A stretch of DNA of 64,000 nt from an uncultured Clostridium sp. (lineage in GTDB: Bacteria; Bacillota; Clostridia; UBA1212; UBA1255): NCBI GenBank assembly GCA_900543695.1, contig UQSG01000001.1:201383-265382 (forward strand). Direction: 5' to 3'. Position numbers and translations under genes: made by a program. Shown one piece after another: positions 17,707-28,400 of the stretch. The notes beneath the pieces are model-generated. The model saw only the letters and a program-made list of their open reading frames with translations. It was not told where the DNA came from and made no database searches. The first letter of the stretch is position 1. Every line of letters begins with the position of its first letter.

Positions 17707-18735
17707 TCAGCCGCGTTCTTCATAGAGCTTCTTTAAAAATTCATATAACAGTTCCGCGTTGCGCAGCTGTCCGGCCAGACTCGGATGACTTCCGCCGCCG
17801 GCCGTATCGCTTTCCAGCTGTAAATAATAACAGCGGTTCTCTGCGCCGCCAAGCTCCTCTACGGCCGCGCGGAGGTAGGGACATAGCTGCTGCCCGATCA
17901 TTCCCATCGCCCATACAATTCCGGCAGCGGGATAATGGCTGCGGATGATCTGGGAAAGGCGGACGGCTCCTGCCTGGACGTCTTCCGGCGTTTTCCCGTT
18001 TTCTTCGATTTTGTCTATGTCGTTTGATCCAAGATTGATCACGACAAAATCGGGCTGCCGGATAAAATTCCAGTCGTCTCTTCGGTTCCTCTGATAACAC
18101 GTCATTTCATACGTTTCCAGCATGGTATGCGGCTGCCAGCCGCAGATGATGCCGATTCCCTGCTGTGCGACCACGCTGTAGTCTGCGCGGAGACGGCGCG
18201 CTGCAAGGATTGCATAGGTCTGCGTGCCGTCCTGGTAGACCTTGCTTTTGGGATCAACGTTCGGATCCCAGCTATCCGGCGTATACAGATTGCCGATCCC
18301 CGTCGTAATAGAATCTCCGACAAATTCTATGTAGCGGTCGCGGTCGCGCGGCGGCGTCTGCAGGCGGCCGGTCAGAATGATGTACCGGATACAGAATTCT
18401 CCCGTTTCCGATTCGTTCTGGCGGATAACGCTGAACGTATGATAGCCCTCCTCCAGATCCCGCGCCAGCACAAGCTCCGTTTTCCGTTTTCCCCCGAATC
18501 CGAATTTTTCTCTCGGCTCCAGAAGCTGACCGTCGATATAGACGGAAAAATACAGCCGGTTTTCGTAAGCTTCCGGCGCGTCCACATAAATGCCGAGCGT
18601 GACATCTCCCCTGCAAAACGCTGCAAATTCAAACGTAGAGCCGGTGCAGTCAAGCGCCAGCCCGTTTACGGTAATACTGTTTCTGCCCTGAGACTTGTAG
18701 ATCCCGGGCTGAACCAGAAAAATCGATTCTTCCAT
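17707..18735 (-). CDS. SGNH/GDSL esterase with N-terminal beta-sandwich (CE2-like)
   Basis: 342 residues. The first ~120 form a jelly-roll-like beta domain; the rest is an SGNH hydrolase with the nucleophile block FVGDSITTGIG, block III GSNDI and C-terminal SHPS providing the catalytic His. This two-domain layout matches carbohydrate esterase family 2, which removes acetyl groups from polysaccharides. No signal peptide is seen, so it may act on imported oligosaccharides in the cytosol. GAGGG precedes the ATG. It follows a very large lipoprotein gene by 26 bases and is probably its operon partner. Confidence 0.85.
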   Translation of the reverse strand: MEESIFLVQPGIYKSQGRNSITVNGLALDCTGSTFEFAAFCRGDVTLGIYVDAPEAYENRLYFSVYIDGQLLEPREKFGFGGKRKTELVLARDLEEGYHTFSVIRQNESETGEFCIRYIILTGRLQTPPRDRDRYIEFVGDSITTGIGNLYTPDSWDPNVDPKSKVYQDGTQTYAILAARRLRADYSVVAQQGIGIICGWQPHTMLETYEMTCYQRNRRDDWNFIRQPDFVVINLGSNDIDKIEENGKTPEDVQAGAVRLSQIIRSHYPAAGIVWAMGMIGQQLCPYLRAAVEELGGAENRCYYLQLESDTAGGGSHPSLAGQLRNAELLYEFLKKLYEERG

Positions 18736-18761
18736 AATTTCCCTCGGTTCTGCTTACAAAA

Positions 18762-21728
18762 TTATTTTTCCGTTACGCGGAATGTTCTGGGCGTTCCCAT
18801 ATCGTCCATTTCCACGACAAATACGTAGCTGTACGTCCCGTCCTCATTGTAAAGGATCTGATACCCGTCGAAATCGTCGTGTTGAAATACGTAATCCTCC
18901 CAGACGCCGTCAAGCTGTTCCTGCACGGTAATTCCGCCCATGGAAGACATTCCGTCGATACGGATCGAGAAGCGGTTCCGGCCTCCGGAAAGCGTAAATT
19001 CTGCCGTGCCGTCTTCCGCGCGGAGCTGCGGGAGATAAACGTCTTCCACAACGGTTCCCTTCGCTGCCGTCACGGTCAGCGGCCGCAGAACGGAGTCTTC
19101 AATCACGTACTGCACATTTTCATCCGTTTGGCTCGTTCCGTTGCCCCACGGAAGCAGTATGAAGTCAATATAAATGTGGTCGCCCTTTTTAAAGGTAATA
19201 TCCTCTTCCAGCAGAGAAAGCTCTCCCAGATTTAAGCCGCCCGTGAAGGAATTGCGGAGCACAAAGCTGCCGTCCCACGCTTCTCCCCCGATCACGATGT
19301 CATATTGCTTCATGATATAAGCAAAATTCATAATCGTACTCTGCGGATTGTTCAGCCCGTAATAGCTGAAATACGGCGTATCCCCGCCGAGCTCGAGAAG
19401 CTCCTCAGATCCGAGCGTCTGATCCACCTGTTTCTCTACACGGTTTCCCGACGCGTCGGTATGGCTCAGCAGCGAAAAAGCTTCCGCCCTCCCGTCAAAG
19501 CTGAACAGCGTCAGGTTGTTCTTGACATCCTCTATGGTAAGATCCTCCAGAAAGTCAAGGCGGAGAGAATAGTACGTTCTGTTCTCATCATTCTGCGGAA
19601 ATTCTACATGGCGAAGCGTATACCGGTACGAGCCGCAGTCGGAAATATAATTATAATCGAGATCCGCATAGCCCGGTCCGGCAGACCGGATCTTTGTACC
19701 CGTGTATTCGGAAGCGTACGTTTCACCATCCTTTTCATACGATACAAAGCGAAGCCTTCCCACCGCATTGTACTGTGGCTGACCGGACCAGATGTCGCCG
19801 CTGCAGCCCCGGAAGTCAGGCAGCGTCCAGAGGTCCTTGCCATAGACAAAATACGGCGCGATACAGTTCGATTCCGTTACGCCCGTAGACAGATGGTAAT
19901 ACGAAATGTGGAACTGTATGGAGGAAATCTGCTTCAGCGGAAACGCCCCCCAATTCTGATAAAGATGGTACAGCGTATACTCCAGCTTCTGTCCGGCGCC
20001 GACGCTGAGCGGAATAAAGCTGTCTCCGTACGCCGTGTCCTCCGGATCGTAAAACGGTTCTTCGATTTCACCCTGGAAATTTTTGCAGACCTGCGTCGGA
20101 ATCGGTACGATTCTGCCCTCGGCATCCGCCACGGCAGCGCACTCCAGACAGCCGGACGTCCCGTTCATCCACATATAAATTTTCCGTTCCTCTGCCCCGT
20201 CGTTCTCCACGGAAATCTCGGAGGTATAATAACCGTTCGGATCTCTGTAATAAGCCGTATTGAAATCCGTGCCGTTCATCGTAAAGCGGTATGCGCCTCT
20301 GAGTGCGTCGTATTCCAGATAGCGGTCCCCGGATCTGCGGTTCCCCGAAACGGAAACGTTTGTGAGCGGATTCCGCTCCTCATAGGCCGCCTTTTCAATT
20401 CCGGCGAAATCGTGCGTTTCGTCGTTATAAATCCGGCTTCCGAAAACCGTGCCGGCGGAGACGGACTGGCGGATCACCACGAAGCCTTCTTCCTCCGTAA
20501 TGTTCAGCGCGTGCTGCGTTTCGCCGGCCGGCAGGATCAGTCCGATGATCCCGACGTCCTTCACGTCGGCGGCGGCATAGGCGGGCGTAACACCGTCCGC
20601 GTCATATCCGATTTTATACTGTTGTATCGTTTCCTTGGGGATTTTCAGCTCCACGCCGAATTCCTCGTATTCCAGCTGCGATGCGTCCGCGCCGGAGATG
20701 GGAACCAGGCGGTACTCCTGATGCAGCTTGTCGGGATAAACGTGAAACGTTTTATCCAGCTTATAGCCGACGCCGTTTCGACCTGTTTTCACGGCCTTCA
20801 TCGAGCGGACTGTAAAGCTGTCGCCCTCCGCGGCGCCCAGATCCAGACGCACGCCGCAAAGAGCCGTGCCGTCCATACCTGCGGCCGTCAGATCCACCAG
20901 ATATTTATGGTATTTCCCGTCGGATTTGATCTGAAAGCTGGCGACCTGCGAGGCATTGAATCCGTGCGTGTTCTGCGTGAAGAAATACAGGTGCGCCATC
21001 GATGTTCTGCCGGTTGCTTTCATTTCGACTTCTATGGCGTCGTAATCCCCGGCGGGGATCGAAATCCCGCTCCGGTATACGTAGGGATCCTCCGTGGCGC
21101 TCGTCCGTACAGTCATTTCTCCGTCTTTATACTCCGGCTCCGACATCTGATTGACGGACCAGCCCTCCGTAAGGCCGATCGACGTCTCCTTTTCGTACGA
21201 AACGTCTTCGCCGTCGGCCGCAAAGCCAAGCTCCCGGATATGCGTCTCATAATAGTAATAACCGAGACGCGTCGTATTCATCCGTCCTGCGGATCCGGAA
21301 TTTCCGGAGTAGTGCATGACGCCGTCGCTTGTTTTCACGTATACGTCCAACGTCTGGTTCGCATAGGAAATGCCGTCAGCGTTTGCAAGATCCGTCACAT
21401 TCAGATTTCCGAAGCCATCCAGCTTATGAACCAGGCTCATATCAAGGTTGCGGAGCGCGTAATGCGTTCTATTCCCATCCGTGTAAAAGCCCTGCACGGT
21501 ATTCGCAATCCTGTTTGCATAGGCAAAAGAAGCGGACAGCGCGCTGTCGCCGTTTATCGGGTATTCCGTACTCTGAGAAGCTTTGATATGAAAATTCAAG
21601 ATTTCCTCCTCCTTTGTCCCGTCGTCCGCGTCCGGGCTGCAGGCTGCAAGCATGACGCAGAGCGCGGCAAGCAACGCCAATATCGTCAGGCTTGCTGAAA
21701 ATTTTGTTGAATTACTAATGATTCGCAT
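18762..21728 (-). CDS. Very large surface lipoprotein, beta-sandwich rich, function unknown
   Basis: 988 residues with a clear lipoprotein signal peptide (lipobox MLAAC, Cys at about 30). The mature protein is rich in Tyr, Asp, Gly and Thr and in beta-strand-like stretches with no catalytic motif I recognise. A segment at about 210-310 (IPAGDYDAIEVEMKA, FQIKSDGKYHKYLVDL) resembles carbohydrate-binding beta-sandwich domains. Tandem beta domains continue to the C-terminus. I infer glycan binding or breakdown at the cell surface, also because an SGNH esterase follows in the same operon. A strong promoter lies upstream; the ribosome binding site is weak. Confidence 0.75.
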   Translation of the reverse strand: MRIISNSTKFSASLTILALLAALCVMLAACSPDADDGTKEEEILNFHIKASQSTEYPINGDSALSASFAYANRIANTVQGFYTDGNRTHYALRNLDMSLVHKLDGFGNLNVTDLANADGISYANQTLDVYVKTSDGVMHYSGNSGSAGRMNTTRLGYYYYETHIRELGFAADGEDVSYEKETSIGLTEGWSVNQMSEPEYKDGEMTVRTSATEDPYVYRSGISIPAGDYDAIEVEMKATGRTSMAHLYFFTQNTHGFNASQVASFQIKSDGKYHKYLVDLTAAGMDGTALCGVRLDLGAAEGDSFTVRSMKAVKTGRNGVGYKLDKTFHVYPDKLHQEYRLVPISGADASQLEYEEFGVELKIPKETIQQYKIGYDADGVTPAYAAADVKDVGIIGLILPAGETQHALNITEEEGFVVIRQSVSAGTVFGSRIYNDETHDFAGIEKAAYEERNPLTNVSVSGNRRSGDRYLEYDALRGAYRFTMNGTDFNTAYYRDPNGYYTSEISVENDGAEERKIYMWMNGTSGCLECAAVADAEGRIVPIPTQVCKNFQGEIEEPFYDPEDTAYGDSFIPLSVGAGQKLEYTLYHLYQNWGAFPLKQISSIQFHISYYHLSTGVTESNCIAPYFVYGKDLWTLPDFRGCSGDIWSGQPQYNAVGRLRFVSYEKDGETYASEYTGTKIRSAGPGYADLDYNYISDCGSYRYTLRHVEFPQNDENRTYYSLRLDFLEDLTIEDVKNNLTLFSFDGRAEAFSLLSHTDASGNRVEKQVDQTLGSEELLELGGDTPYFSYYGLNNPQSTIMNFAYIMKQYDIVIGGEAWDGSFVLRNSFTGGLNLGELSLLEEDITFKKGDHIYIDFILLPWGNGTSQTDENVQYVIEDSVLRPLTVTAAKGTVVEDVYLPQLRAEDGTAEFTLSGGRNRFSIRIDGMSSMGGITVQEQLDGVWEDYVFQHDDFDGYQILYNEDGTYSYVFVVEMDDMGTPRTFRVTEK

Positions 21729-21767
21729 ATGCCGAACACCGCCGTATCAAATTTTTTACTCTTTTCA

Positions 21768-21796
21768 ATTTTACTATACGGCGCGGCGATTGTCAA
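21768..21796 (-). promoter_or_regulatory. Promoter of the lipoprotein-esterase operon
   Basis: TTGACA (21791-21796) and TAAAAT (21768-21773) on the minus strand are 17 bases apart. The -35 element overlaps the tcdA stop codon. Confidence 0.7.
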
Positions 21797-22530
21797 TCAC
21801 GGAAATCGTTCCCGGTAAAAAGCTGCGCATCTGGGAATCCGCACAAATCTCTTACGATTGCAGATGCCATCGCAAGCCCGGCTGCCGCCGGCACAAAGGA
21901 AACGCTTCCAACGATCCGCTCTGTCCCGCCAGGCGCCTTTCTGGGAGGCTCATCTGAGAAAACGACTTTCAGAGAGGAAATTCCTCTGTCCCGCAGCGCC
22001 TTGCGCATCACGCGCGCAAGCGGACAGCCCTGCGTCCGGAAAAGATCCGTTATCGTAATCCGACACGGATCCAGCCGGTTTCCCGCGCCCATCGCACTGA
22101 TTACCGGGACGCCGGCATGCTTTGCCCGTTCGGCGATCAAAACCTTTGCGCGGATCATGTCTACCGCATCCGCAACATAATCGAATTCTCCGAAATCCAG
22201 GAGCTCCGCATTCTCTTCCGTGTAAAAGACGTTTTGGATTTCCACATGCGCCTCCGGATTAATATCCAGAATCCGGCTTCTTGCGGCGTCACATTTAAAC
22301 ATCCCCATGGTGCTGCGAAGCGCGATCAGCTGCCGGTTCAGATTGGATCGCTCCACGCGATCCCCGTCCACCAGCGTCAGACGGCCTACGCCGCATCGTG
22401 CAAGGGCTTCCACGCAATAAGAACCGACGCCGCCCATGCCGAATACGAGTACGGAAGACGCCGCAAGCCGGGCAACACGCTCTCCGCCGAGCAAAAGACA
22501 CGTCCTCTCCGTAAAATCGAATAATTCCAT
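21793..22530 (-). CDS. tcdA: tRNA threonylcarbamoyladenosine dehydratase (ThiF/E1-like)
   Basis: 245-residue E1-like adenylating enzyme, which converts t6A in tRNA to its cyclic form ct6A with ATP. The nucleotide-binding GMGGVGSYCVEALARCG motif is at about 31-47 and the conserved DGDRVERSNLNRQ follows. Length and N-terminus (RTCLLLGGERVARL) match the YgdL/TcdA branch rather than ThiF or MoeB, and no sulfur-carrier gene is nearby. Its ATG shares one base with the YfhO stop (TAATG), so it is coupled to that gene. Confidence 0.88.
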   Translation of the reverse strand: MELFDFTERTCLLLGGERVARLAASSVLVFGMGGVGSYCVEALARCGVGRLTLVDGDRVERSNLNRQLIALRSTMGMFKCDAARSRILDINPEAHVEIQNVFYTEENAELLDFGEFDYVADAVDMIRAKVLIAERAKHAGVPVISAMGAGNRLDPCRITITDLFRTQGCPLARVMRKALRDRGISSLKVVFSDEPPRKAPGGTERIVGSVSFVPAAAGLAMASAIVRDLCGFPDAQLFTGNDFRD

Positions 22531-25223
22531 TATCCCGCCGCCCTTCTTTTTCTCCGAACCATACGAACCGCAACGGATCCGATCAGAACAACTGTGGAAA
22601 CGGCGGAAATTGCAAAGCCTGCACGCTTCCCCTGCGCCGTATACCGAAGCTCAATCTCATGCGCCCCGGGTTCAATTTCAAAATACAAAAGCCCATCCTC
22701 AAACGCCTTGCCCTCGGTTTCCTTTCCGTCTACATACACGCGCCAGCCTTTATCATATGTGATTCCGGTAAATACCGTTCGATACTCTCCAGTATCGATT
22801 CGCCCTTTGATGTATCCCGCTCCCCAGTCGGAAATTTCGATCTGATGCGTGCGGAGCTGGCTTACAGCGTTTGCAAAGGCCGGCAGATTCAGCACGTAAA
22901 ACACATTATCCGATGTTTTCAGAATTTCCGTGTCGGCCTCGATCGTAATCGATACGACTTCTCCTTTTTCATATGTCCCCATATAAAGAGTACAGTCCGT
23001 TTCATTGATATACAAATCCAGCTGATATTCGTTGTTGATGGAAAGCGGCGTTTCCGGCGGGCTTTCTCCCCCCGTTCCCTTCGGAAAATACGCGTAAAGC
23101 GGCCCGGAATACGGCATCGTAATAAGATAAGTAGTCGTTTCCGTCGTTTTATTTTCCAAATATTCCGTGCCCTTCTGCAGCTTGATAAAATAATCCGTAT
23201 CGTCTCCCATCAGGGCATTCATCAAATGATTCTGGGACGCCAGCGGATCTTCCCCCCATTCAAACTGATTGAGCTGGCTGCTTACGGCATAGCAGGGCGC
23301 AAGGACATACGGATTCCTGTATAAAAACGTACCGTCGTATTTCTGCACGCGGTCGTACGGATCCATCGGCAGCGGATTCCATGTCACGATTTTCTGTTCT
23401 GGATCGCTTGGGGCAATTTCGTTGTCTGTCATCACGTATTTGACCGAAAACAACGCGTCTGTCATCAGGGTAGAGCCGGAATTTGAGCTCCAGAGATAAA
23501 TCTGCGCGAAGCCCAGCTTATGGAGAAAGCTGTTGATATGTCGATTGTATGCGGAGCTGTAATGGGAAATGCTCTGATAACCCAGCCCTATCCCCTCGTT
23601 GTAATTTCTTTGAAAGCCCTGTACGATCCGGTAAAATCCGCTGCCTCCTGTTTTCGCGTCGTCTTCTGCTGCAATCTTTACAAGCTCTTCCATTCGTTTT
23701 TTATATTGATAATATCCGTCGTAGGATTCAAAACCGTGTTCCTTGTCAAGTCCGTGGAGCAGGTAGTCCGCATGGATCGAAAGCTCTGCAGACGTCATGC
23801 AGAGAATCAGAATCCAGACGGCTCCGCGCAGTCCGTACGTCCGCATACGGAGCTTTCCGATTTTTGCCGAAGCCGGAATATATTTCAGCAAAAGCAAAAG
23901 TCCCATCGCCGCAATGAGGAAAACCACGCTGTACCGGATCTGCTGTTTTGTAATTCCAAGCTGCGGCTTCAGAAAGAACACAATATATACGGACATCATC
24001 AATATCGTAAAAAAGCAGTAATATACTCTGCTGATTTCCCGAAAATGCATACACGCATTCGCCGCCGTCAGAACCAGCATAAATGAGATTACAAAAGAAT
24101 ATCGATACGGGAACCAGTTCGGCAGCTGGAAAATATGCCACGCCCAGTCGACGCGTACGAAAAACGTGCTCAGAAGCAGGAACGCGACAATCAGGAAGAT
24201 TCCTATTTTCCTGTCGGGGCTTATCGATTTTATAAAGAAAAAGGCAAAGAAAAAAATAAACACAAGAATGCCGCAGTAAAGGAAAGGCGTTACGCGGATA
24301 ATAATCCCGTCATACGTTCCGATGATCAGCTTTTTAAAAAGATCCAGAAGATTGTAATTCGTGATGTTATTATTCTGATAATTCTCTCCTCCGATTTTCC
24401 CCTGCAGAAGCGAGTAAAACGTGGGAAGCAGAAGCCAGGCTCCCAGCGCGGCAGCTCCCGCGGCGCTTCCGGCAAAACGGAGCAGGATTTTAAAAACGCC
24501 CTTCTTGGTCAGTCCGCGCCTTCCTCCGATCGCGTAAAGCAAATAAATGCAGGTGAATACGCCGGCCATGTAGGAAAGATAATACGTAGAAATAAAAATC
24601 CCCGTGAAGGAAGCGAGCAGCAGCCCCCACCGCCCCTCATGGACGAGCGTCTCCGTTCCGAGAATAATCAGCGGGAGCCAGATCACCGCATCGATCCACA
24701 TCAGACTGAGGGAATATACGATGTTATATGACATCATCGCATAACAGACGGAAAAAAGAACGATGTAAATCCGATTGGCTCCGCAGGCCTTTCTCTGATG
24801 CCGTTTATTCAAAAGAATCCCGAAGGTCAGGCCGCAGAGCCCGATTTTCAGGCATGTGAGATACAAAAGGCAGATCGGCATTTCCGTATTGGGACACAGC
24901 AGTGTCAATATGGAAAGCGGGCTGGAAAGGTAATAGGCAAAAACACCGATATAATTTCCGCCGAGCGCCTTTGACCACGAGAAGAACAAATCTCCCATCT
25001 TGCCGATGTGCTTCAGTCCGCAGTAGAACTCGCAGTATTGGTTGGACATATCCATGATCAGAACGGAATTTTCACCAAACGGCGCCATTCCGTAGCCGGC
25101 ATAGGTCACCAGCATGATCACGGCCGGAAGCAGGAAACATGCCGTCAATAAAAAAGCTGTATATGATTTTCGGTATGTTTTTCCGGCCGTTATCATGCTG
25201 CCTATTTCTATGCTACGTTCCAT
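22530..25223 (-). CDS. YfhO-family membrane glycosyltransferase
   Basis: 897-residue polytopic protein. It has an N-terminal helix, an outside loop with the YfhO-type segment SVLIMDMSNQYCEFY, about a dozen membrane helices to residue 480, a large extracytoplasmic domain (about 490-860) and one C-terminal helix (AGFAISAVSTVVLIG) with a basic tail. YfhO proteins in Listeria and Bacillus transfer a sugar from undecaprenyl phosphate to teichoic acid or surface polymers on the outer membrane face. The acceptor here is unknown. The ATG at 25223 follows AAAGG. It is downstream of the tRNA-Arg gene and its terminator; I see no convincing promoter of its own. Confidence 0.85.
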   Translation of the reverse strand: MERSIEIGSMITAGKTYRKSYTAFLLTACFLLPAVIMLVTYAGYGMAPFGENSVLIMDMSNQYCEFYCGLKHIGKMGDLFFSWSKALGGNYIGVFAYYLSSPLSILTLLCPNTEMPICLLYLTCLKIGLCGLTFGILLNKRHQRKACGANRIYIVLFSVCYAMMSYNIVYSLSLMWIDAVIWLPLIILGTETLVHEGRWGLLLASFTGIFISTYYLSYMAGVFTCIYLLYAIGGRRGLTKKGVFKILLRFAGSAAGAAALGAWLLLPTFYSLLQGKIGGENYQNNNITNYNLLDLFKKLIIGTYDGIIIRVTPFLYCGILVFIFFFAFFFIKSISPDRKIGIFLIVAFLLLSTFFVRVDWAWHIFQLPNWFPYRYSFVISFMLVLTAANACMHFREISRVYYCFFTILMMSVYIVFFLKPQLGITKQQIRYSVVFLIAAMGLLLLLKYIPASAKIGKLRMRTYGLRGAVWILILCMTSAELSIHADYLLHGLDKEHGFESYDGYYQYKKRMEELVKIAAEDDAKTGGSGFYRIVQGFQRNYNEGIGLGYQSISHYSSAYNRHINSFLHKLGFAQIYLWSSNSGSTLMTDALFSVKYVMTDNEIAPSDPEQKIVTWNPLPMDPYDRVQKYDGTFLYRNPYVLAPCYAVSSQLNQFEWGEDPLASQNHLMNALMGDDTDYFIKLQKGTEYLENKTTETTTYLITMPYSGPLYAYFPKGTGGESPPETPLSINNEYQLDLYINETDCTLYMGTYEKGEVVSITIEADTEILKTSDNVFYVLNLPAFANAVSQLRTHQIEISDWGAGYIKGRIDTGEYRTVFTGITYDKGWRVYVDGKETEGKAFEDGLLYFEIEPGAHEIELRYTAQGKRAGFAISAVSTVVLIGSVAVRMVRRKRRAAG

Positions 25224-25258
25224 GCCGCAACCTTTCGAGCGTGTTTATCTTTGAGAAA

Positions 25259-25289
25259 AGAAAAAAGACCGTGTTTTATTCCGGTCTTT
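25259..25289 (-). terminator. Terminator of tRNA-Arg
   Basis: An 8-bp perfect stem AAAGACCG/CGGTCTTT (25264-25271 and 25282-25289) followed by T residues on the minus strand, one base past the encoded CCA end of the tRNA. Confidence 0.85.
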
Positions 25290-25290
25290 C

Positions 25291-25365
25291 TGGTATCCCG
25301 GACGGGAATCGAACCCATATCAACAGAGTCGGAGTCTATTATCGTATCCATTAGACCACCGGGAC
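25291..25365 (-). tRNA. tRNA-Arg (anticodon CCG), CCA end encoded
   Basis: The minus strand folds as a cloverleaf: acceptor GTCCCGG/CCGGGAT, D arm with AATGGATA loop, anticodon stem ATAGA/TCTGT with loop CTCCGAC (anticodon CCG for the CGG codon), a four-base variable loop and T arm ATGGG-TTCGATT-CCCGT. A discriminator A and CCA follow at 25294-25291. It stands alone with its own promoter and terminator. Confidence 0.93.
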
Positions 25366-25381
25366 ATACACAACAAGTTGT

Positions 25382-25410
25382 ACTATAGCAATTTTATTTT
25401 CAAATGTCAA
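25382..25410 (-). promoter_or_regulatory. Promoter of tRNA-Arg
   Basis: TTGACA (25405-25410) and TATAGT (25382-25387) on the minus strand with a 17-base spacer, starting transcription about 10 bases before the tRNA. Confidence 0.8.
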
Positions 25411-25428
25411 TCGTGCGGATTTGGCGTT

Positions 25429-25467
25429 CGGATATTATTATTCCAAAAACAGGAATAATAATATCCG
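25429..25467. repeat. Perfect 16-bp inverted repeat with 7-base loop
   Basis: Arms 25429-25444 and 25452-25467 are exact reverse complements (outer CGGATA, inner ATTCC), with AAAAACA between. It lies 33 bases past the stop of the GH106-like gene and just upstream of the tRNA promoter. It could end transcription of the glycosidase gene, but no T run follows on the minus strand; a protein-binding palindrome is the alternative. Confidence 0.7.
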
Positions 25468-25499
25468 CTATTTTCCGTTATTTTTTCAAAAATAGAATT

Positions 25500-28400
25500 T
25501 TATTCCAAAATTTTAATTTCCGGCGGAGCAAGGATTCCGAAGTCTCGAACCAGATAATCATACGTCCAGCGATCGCCCTCCGTACGCCACACCATGGCGT
25601 CGATCCACCAGGTATTCGCATCGGCATTATGAAGCGAGCCGAAGGAATTGTAACGGTTTCCAAACAGCTCGAGCGAAACGGTGTGTTTTCCCGCCGGAAG
25701 CGCATCGATATTCAGACGATACGGTGAATACGCGATGATCCCCCTTACGATGCCGTCAATGGAGACTTTTACCAGCGCACCCCTGTATTTTGAAAGAAAA
25801 ACAGAAATATCGGAGGGCTCCTCCAGTATGAATTCCGCCTCGTACGTCGCATTCGCTCCGTAGAACGGCATTCCCTGCCTGGTAAGACTTTCGAAGCTCC
25901 TGCGCGAAGCGCACGGGGTAAGCGTTTTCTTCGTACCGGAAAGCGAGACGTCAAATTTCCCCAGGATATAAAACCATTCCGCGCCGATCCGTTTTCCGAA
26001 CGGAAGCTCCGCTTCCAGTACGTTCGTGCCGATCCGGATTTCAGGAAGGCGCAGCGTTTGAATTGCCTCATCTGTAAAATATCCCTGTATTTCAGGCTTT
26101 ATGGGAATTCCGTTCAGTGACGCGCGAAGCGTCCCGGCATGTTCCGCAGCGAGGAGCGCATCTTTGATCTCAGCCGTACTTTCAAAAGAGAACCGGAGCT
26201 TCAGCGTATGCTCCGGCCGTTCCTCCGGAACGGTCCACGGCTGCGCGTAATAGCCCTGCCTGCAGGGCCAGCCCAGCATCTCCCGAAATTTGTTATCGAT
26301 CCGCAGGATTTCCTCCTCCGGCTGCCAGGCTCCACCGTCAAAGGCGTAAGCGCAGACATCCAGAAGCAGAACATTTGGTTCCGAAAACGAGCAGGTTACG
26401 TGCTGCGGAAGAGGAAGGCTGCGTTTCACGCCGCGGCTCGACTGCCATTTGTCATAAACGCCTTTCCGAGGGCCGCTGCCTTCTCCAAACGGGCGCAGAC
26501 GCAGCAGCAGGCTGTCATAATCATATAATACCGCACGAATTTTAGTGATTTTCGCCGTCTCGTCGATTTCATACGGGAGCTCGAGGATTGAACCATCCTG
26601 CGTATCGTAAAGGAGCGGCGCGTACAGTCCGCGTACAGCTACGGTGATATCCTGCCGGCAGGGCTGATCCTTATCTGCCGGCTTCAGGCCGTGCGTCAGA
26701 AAAAGCCACTTGTCCTTCCCGTCGCAGCGCATTCTGTAGAGCATATTCTCCGCTCCCTCAACTTCGATATCCCGATCGTCGTAGAGCGCACAAATAATCG
26801 CTTCTTTTTCAAACGGCATCGCACAGGAGAGGTCATACAGCGTGCGGATTCGGCCTTCCGTATCCGGCAGCGCGTCGATATGGGACGGGCATGCCCCCAG
26901 AAAGATCAGTCTTCCTCCGCACGCACGAAACTCCTCCAGCGCCCGGACCGTACTGCTTCTCAGTGTTTCGCAGGCCGGCACGATTACGGTTCGGTATGCC
27001 ATTTTACCGACGTGCAGCCGAGCGTCGCCTCCGGCCGCCGCGTCGTACTGCTGCGGCAGCAGGGACTCGCAGATATAATCAAAATCAATATTTGCAAACA
27101 GCAGCCAGCGCGTGATGTTCTGAAAATTCGTTTCGATCTGATCCCGTACTGCCGCCGTTTCCCGCGCAGGCCCCCAGTGCAGCCAATAGCTTTCCACAGG
27201 ATGGATGACCGCAACGCTAACGAGTGGTCTGCCGCGTACCAAAGCAGTATTCAATCTGGCAAAATGGTCCTCCACATATTTATATTCTTTGTACCAGGGG
27301 GATTGATAGCCAATAGACGCCGGATAATCGCGTTTGGCTTCTCCCTCCATGGAAAGAAAGGCCAGATGCGGCACGCGTACAGATACGCCAAGCGCAGCCT
27401 GCCAGTCTCCCTGGAATTTATGTCCCCGGAAGTCAAAATCCCAATTGGTAACGCCGTACAACTCCGAAAGCTCCGCTTCGCTGCCGTATTGATTGACGGC
27501 CGACTGCACCTGTTTAAGCGTGGAAAATTCCAGGCCGTCGCACAGCATATCAACGCCCGGAATTCCGAACGAACGGTAAGAACGCATCGTATCTCCGGTA
27601 GAATGCGTCTGTGCAAGCAAATTATGCTCCTCCATGACATGTCCCGTAAGGTAAATCTTATTTTGTCGGCACCACGCACCGATATTGTCGGCAAACGCGC
27701 AGGCGAACCGTTCCGCAATATGGTCGTGGAATCGATATCTGGCCTGTGAAATTCTGCCTTCCGGCAAATCCCAGATCAGCTCAGGGATCGTTTCCGTAAT
27801 GTCCGCGCCGCCATACGCCGCGGCATACGTTTCCGGCACGTCGAAGGTCCAAGGCAGCTTCACCTCTCCGTCCTCCAGCGCAGACTGCAGCGTTTCCTTG
27901 CGTTCAAACTGCGGTTCATCCGTGAAAATGGCCGGGACGGCTCCGTCAAAGTCCTCTCCCACCACTTCTTTATACCGTTCGTGCGTAATTCTGATAAATG
28001 CATCCATCGCATCCTTATTCAGCGTATCTACATAAGTCTGATTGTTATACCACGGGGACGGTTCCTGCGTCAGGCAATAAGCGTGCCATGCTCCGTCTTC
28101 CCTTTTCTCGTAATAAGACAGCGTCCCGTCTTCTGCAAGGCGGATTTCATAGCTTGCGATCAGATACGGAGCTCCCGTCCTTACGGCCTCTTCGGGAGGG
28201 AGCGTTTCCAGCGTCCGCTTGGTAAAAAGCATATGCCGGCTCCTGTATTTCGGATCCTTCGTCAGAATTCCTCCCGCAGAGCCGGATGGAAAGCGATCCT
28301 CATCGTACAGCCAGGCAAGCATATCGTTCTTTTTGGCCTGCTCCACGCAGAATCGAACCATCTCCATGAATTCGTCGCTCAGATACGGCGTTCCCATACC

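Noticed and set aside
19305..21698. 797-codon open frame on the plus strand
   Set aside because: It is antisense to the 988-residue lipoprotein, has Arg/Ile-rich nonsense composition and no ribosome binding site; the minus-strand gene has signal peptide and promoter.
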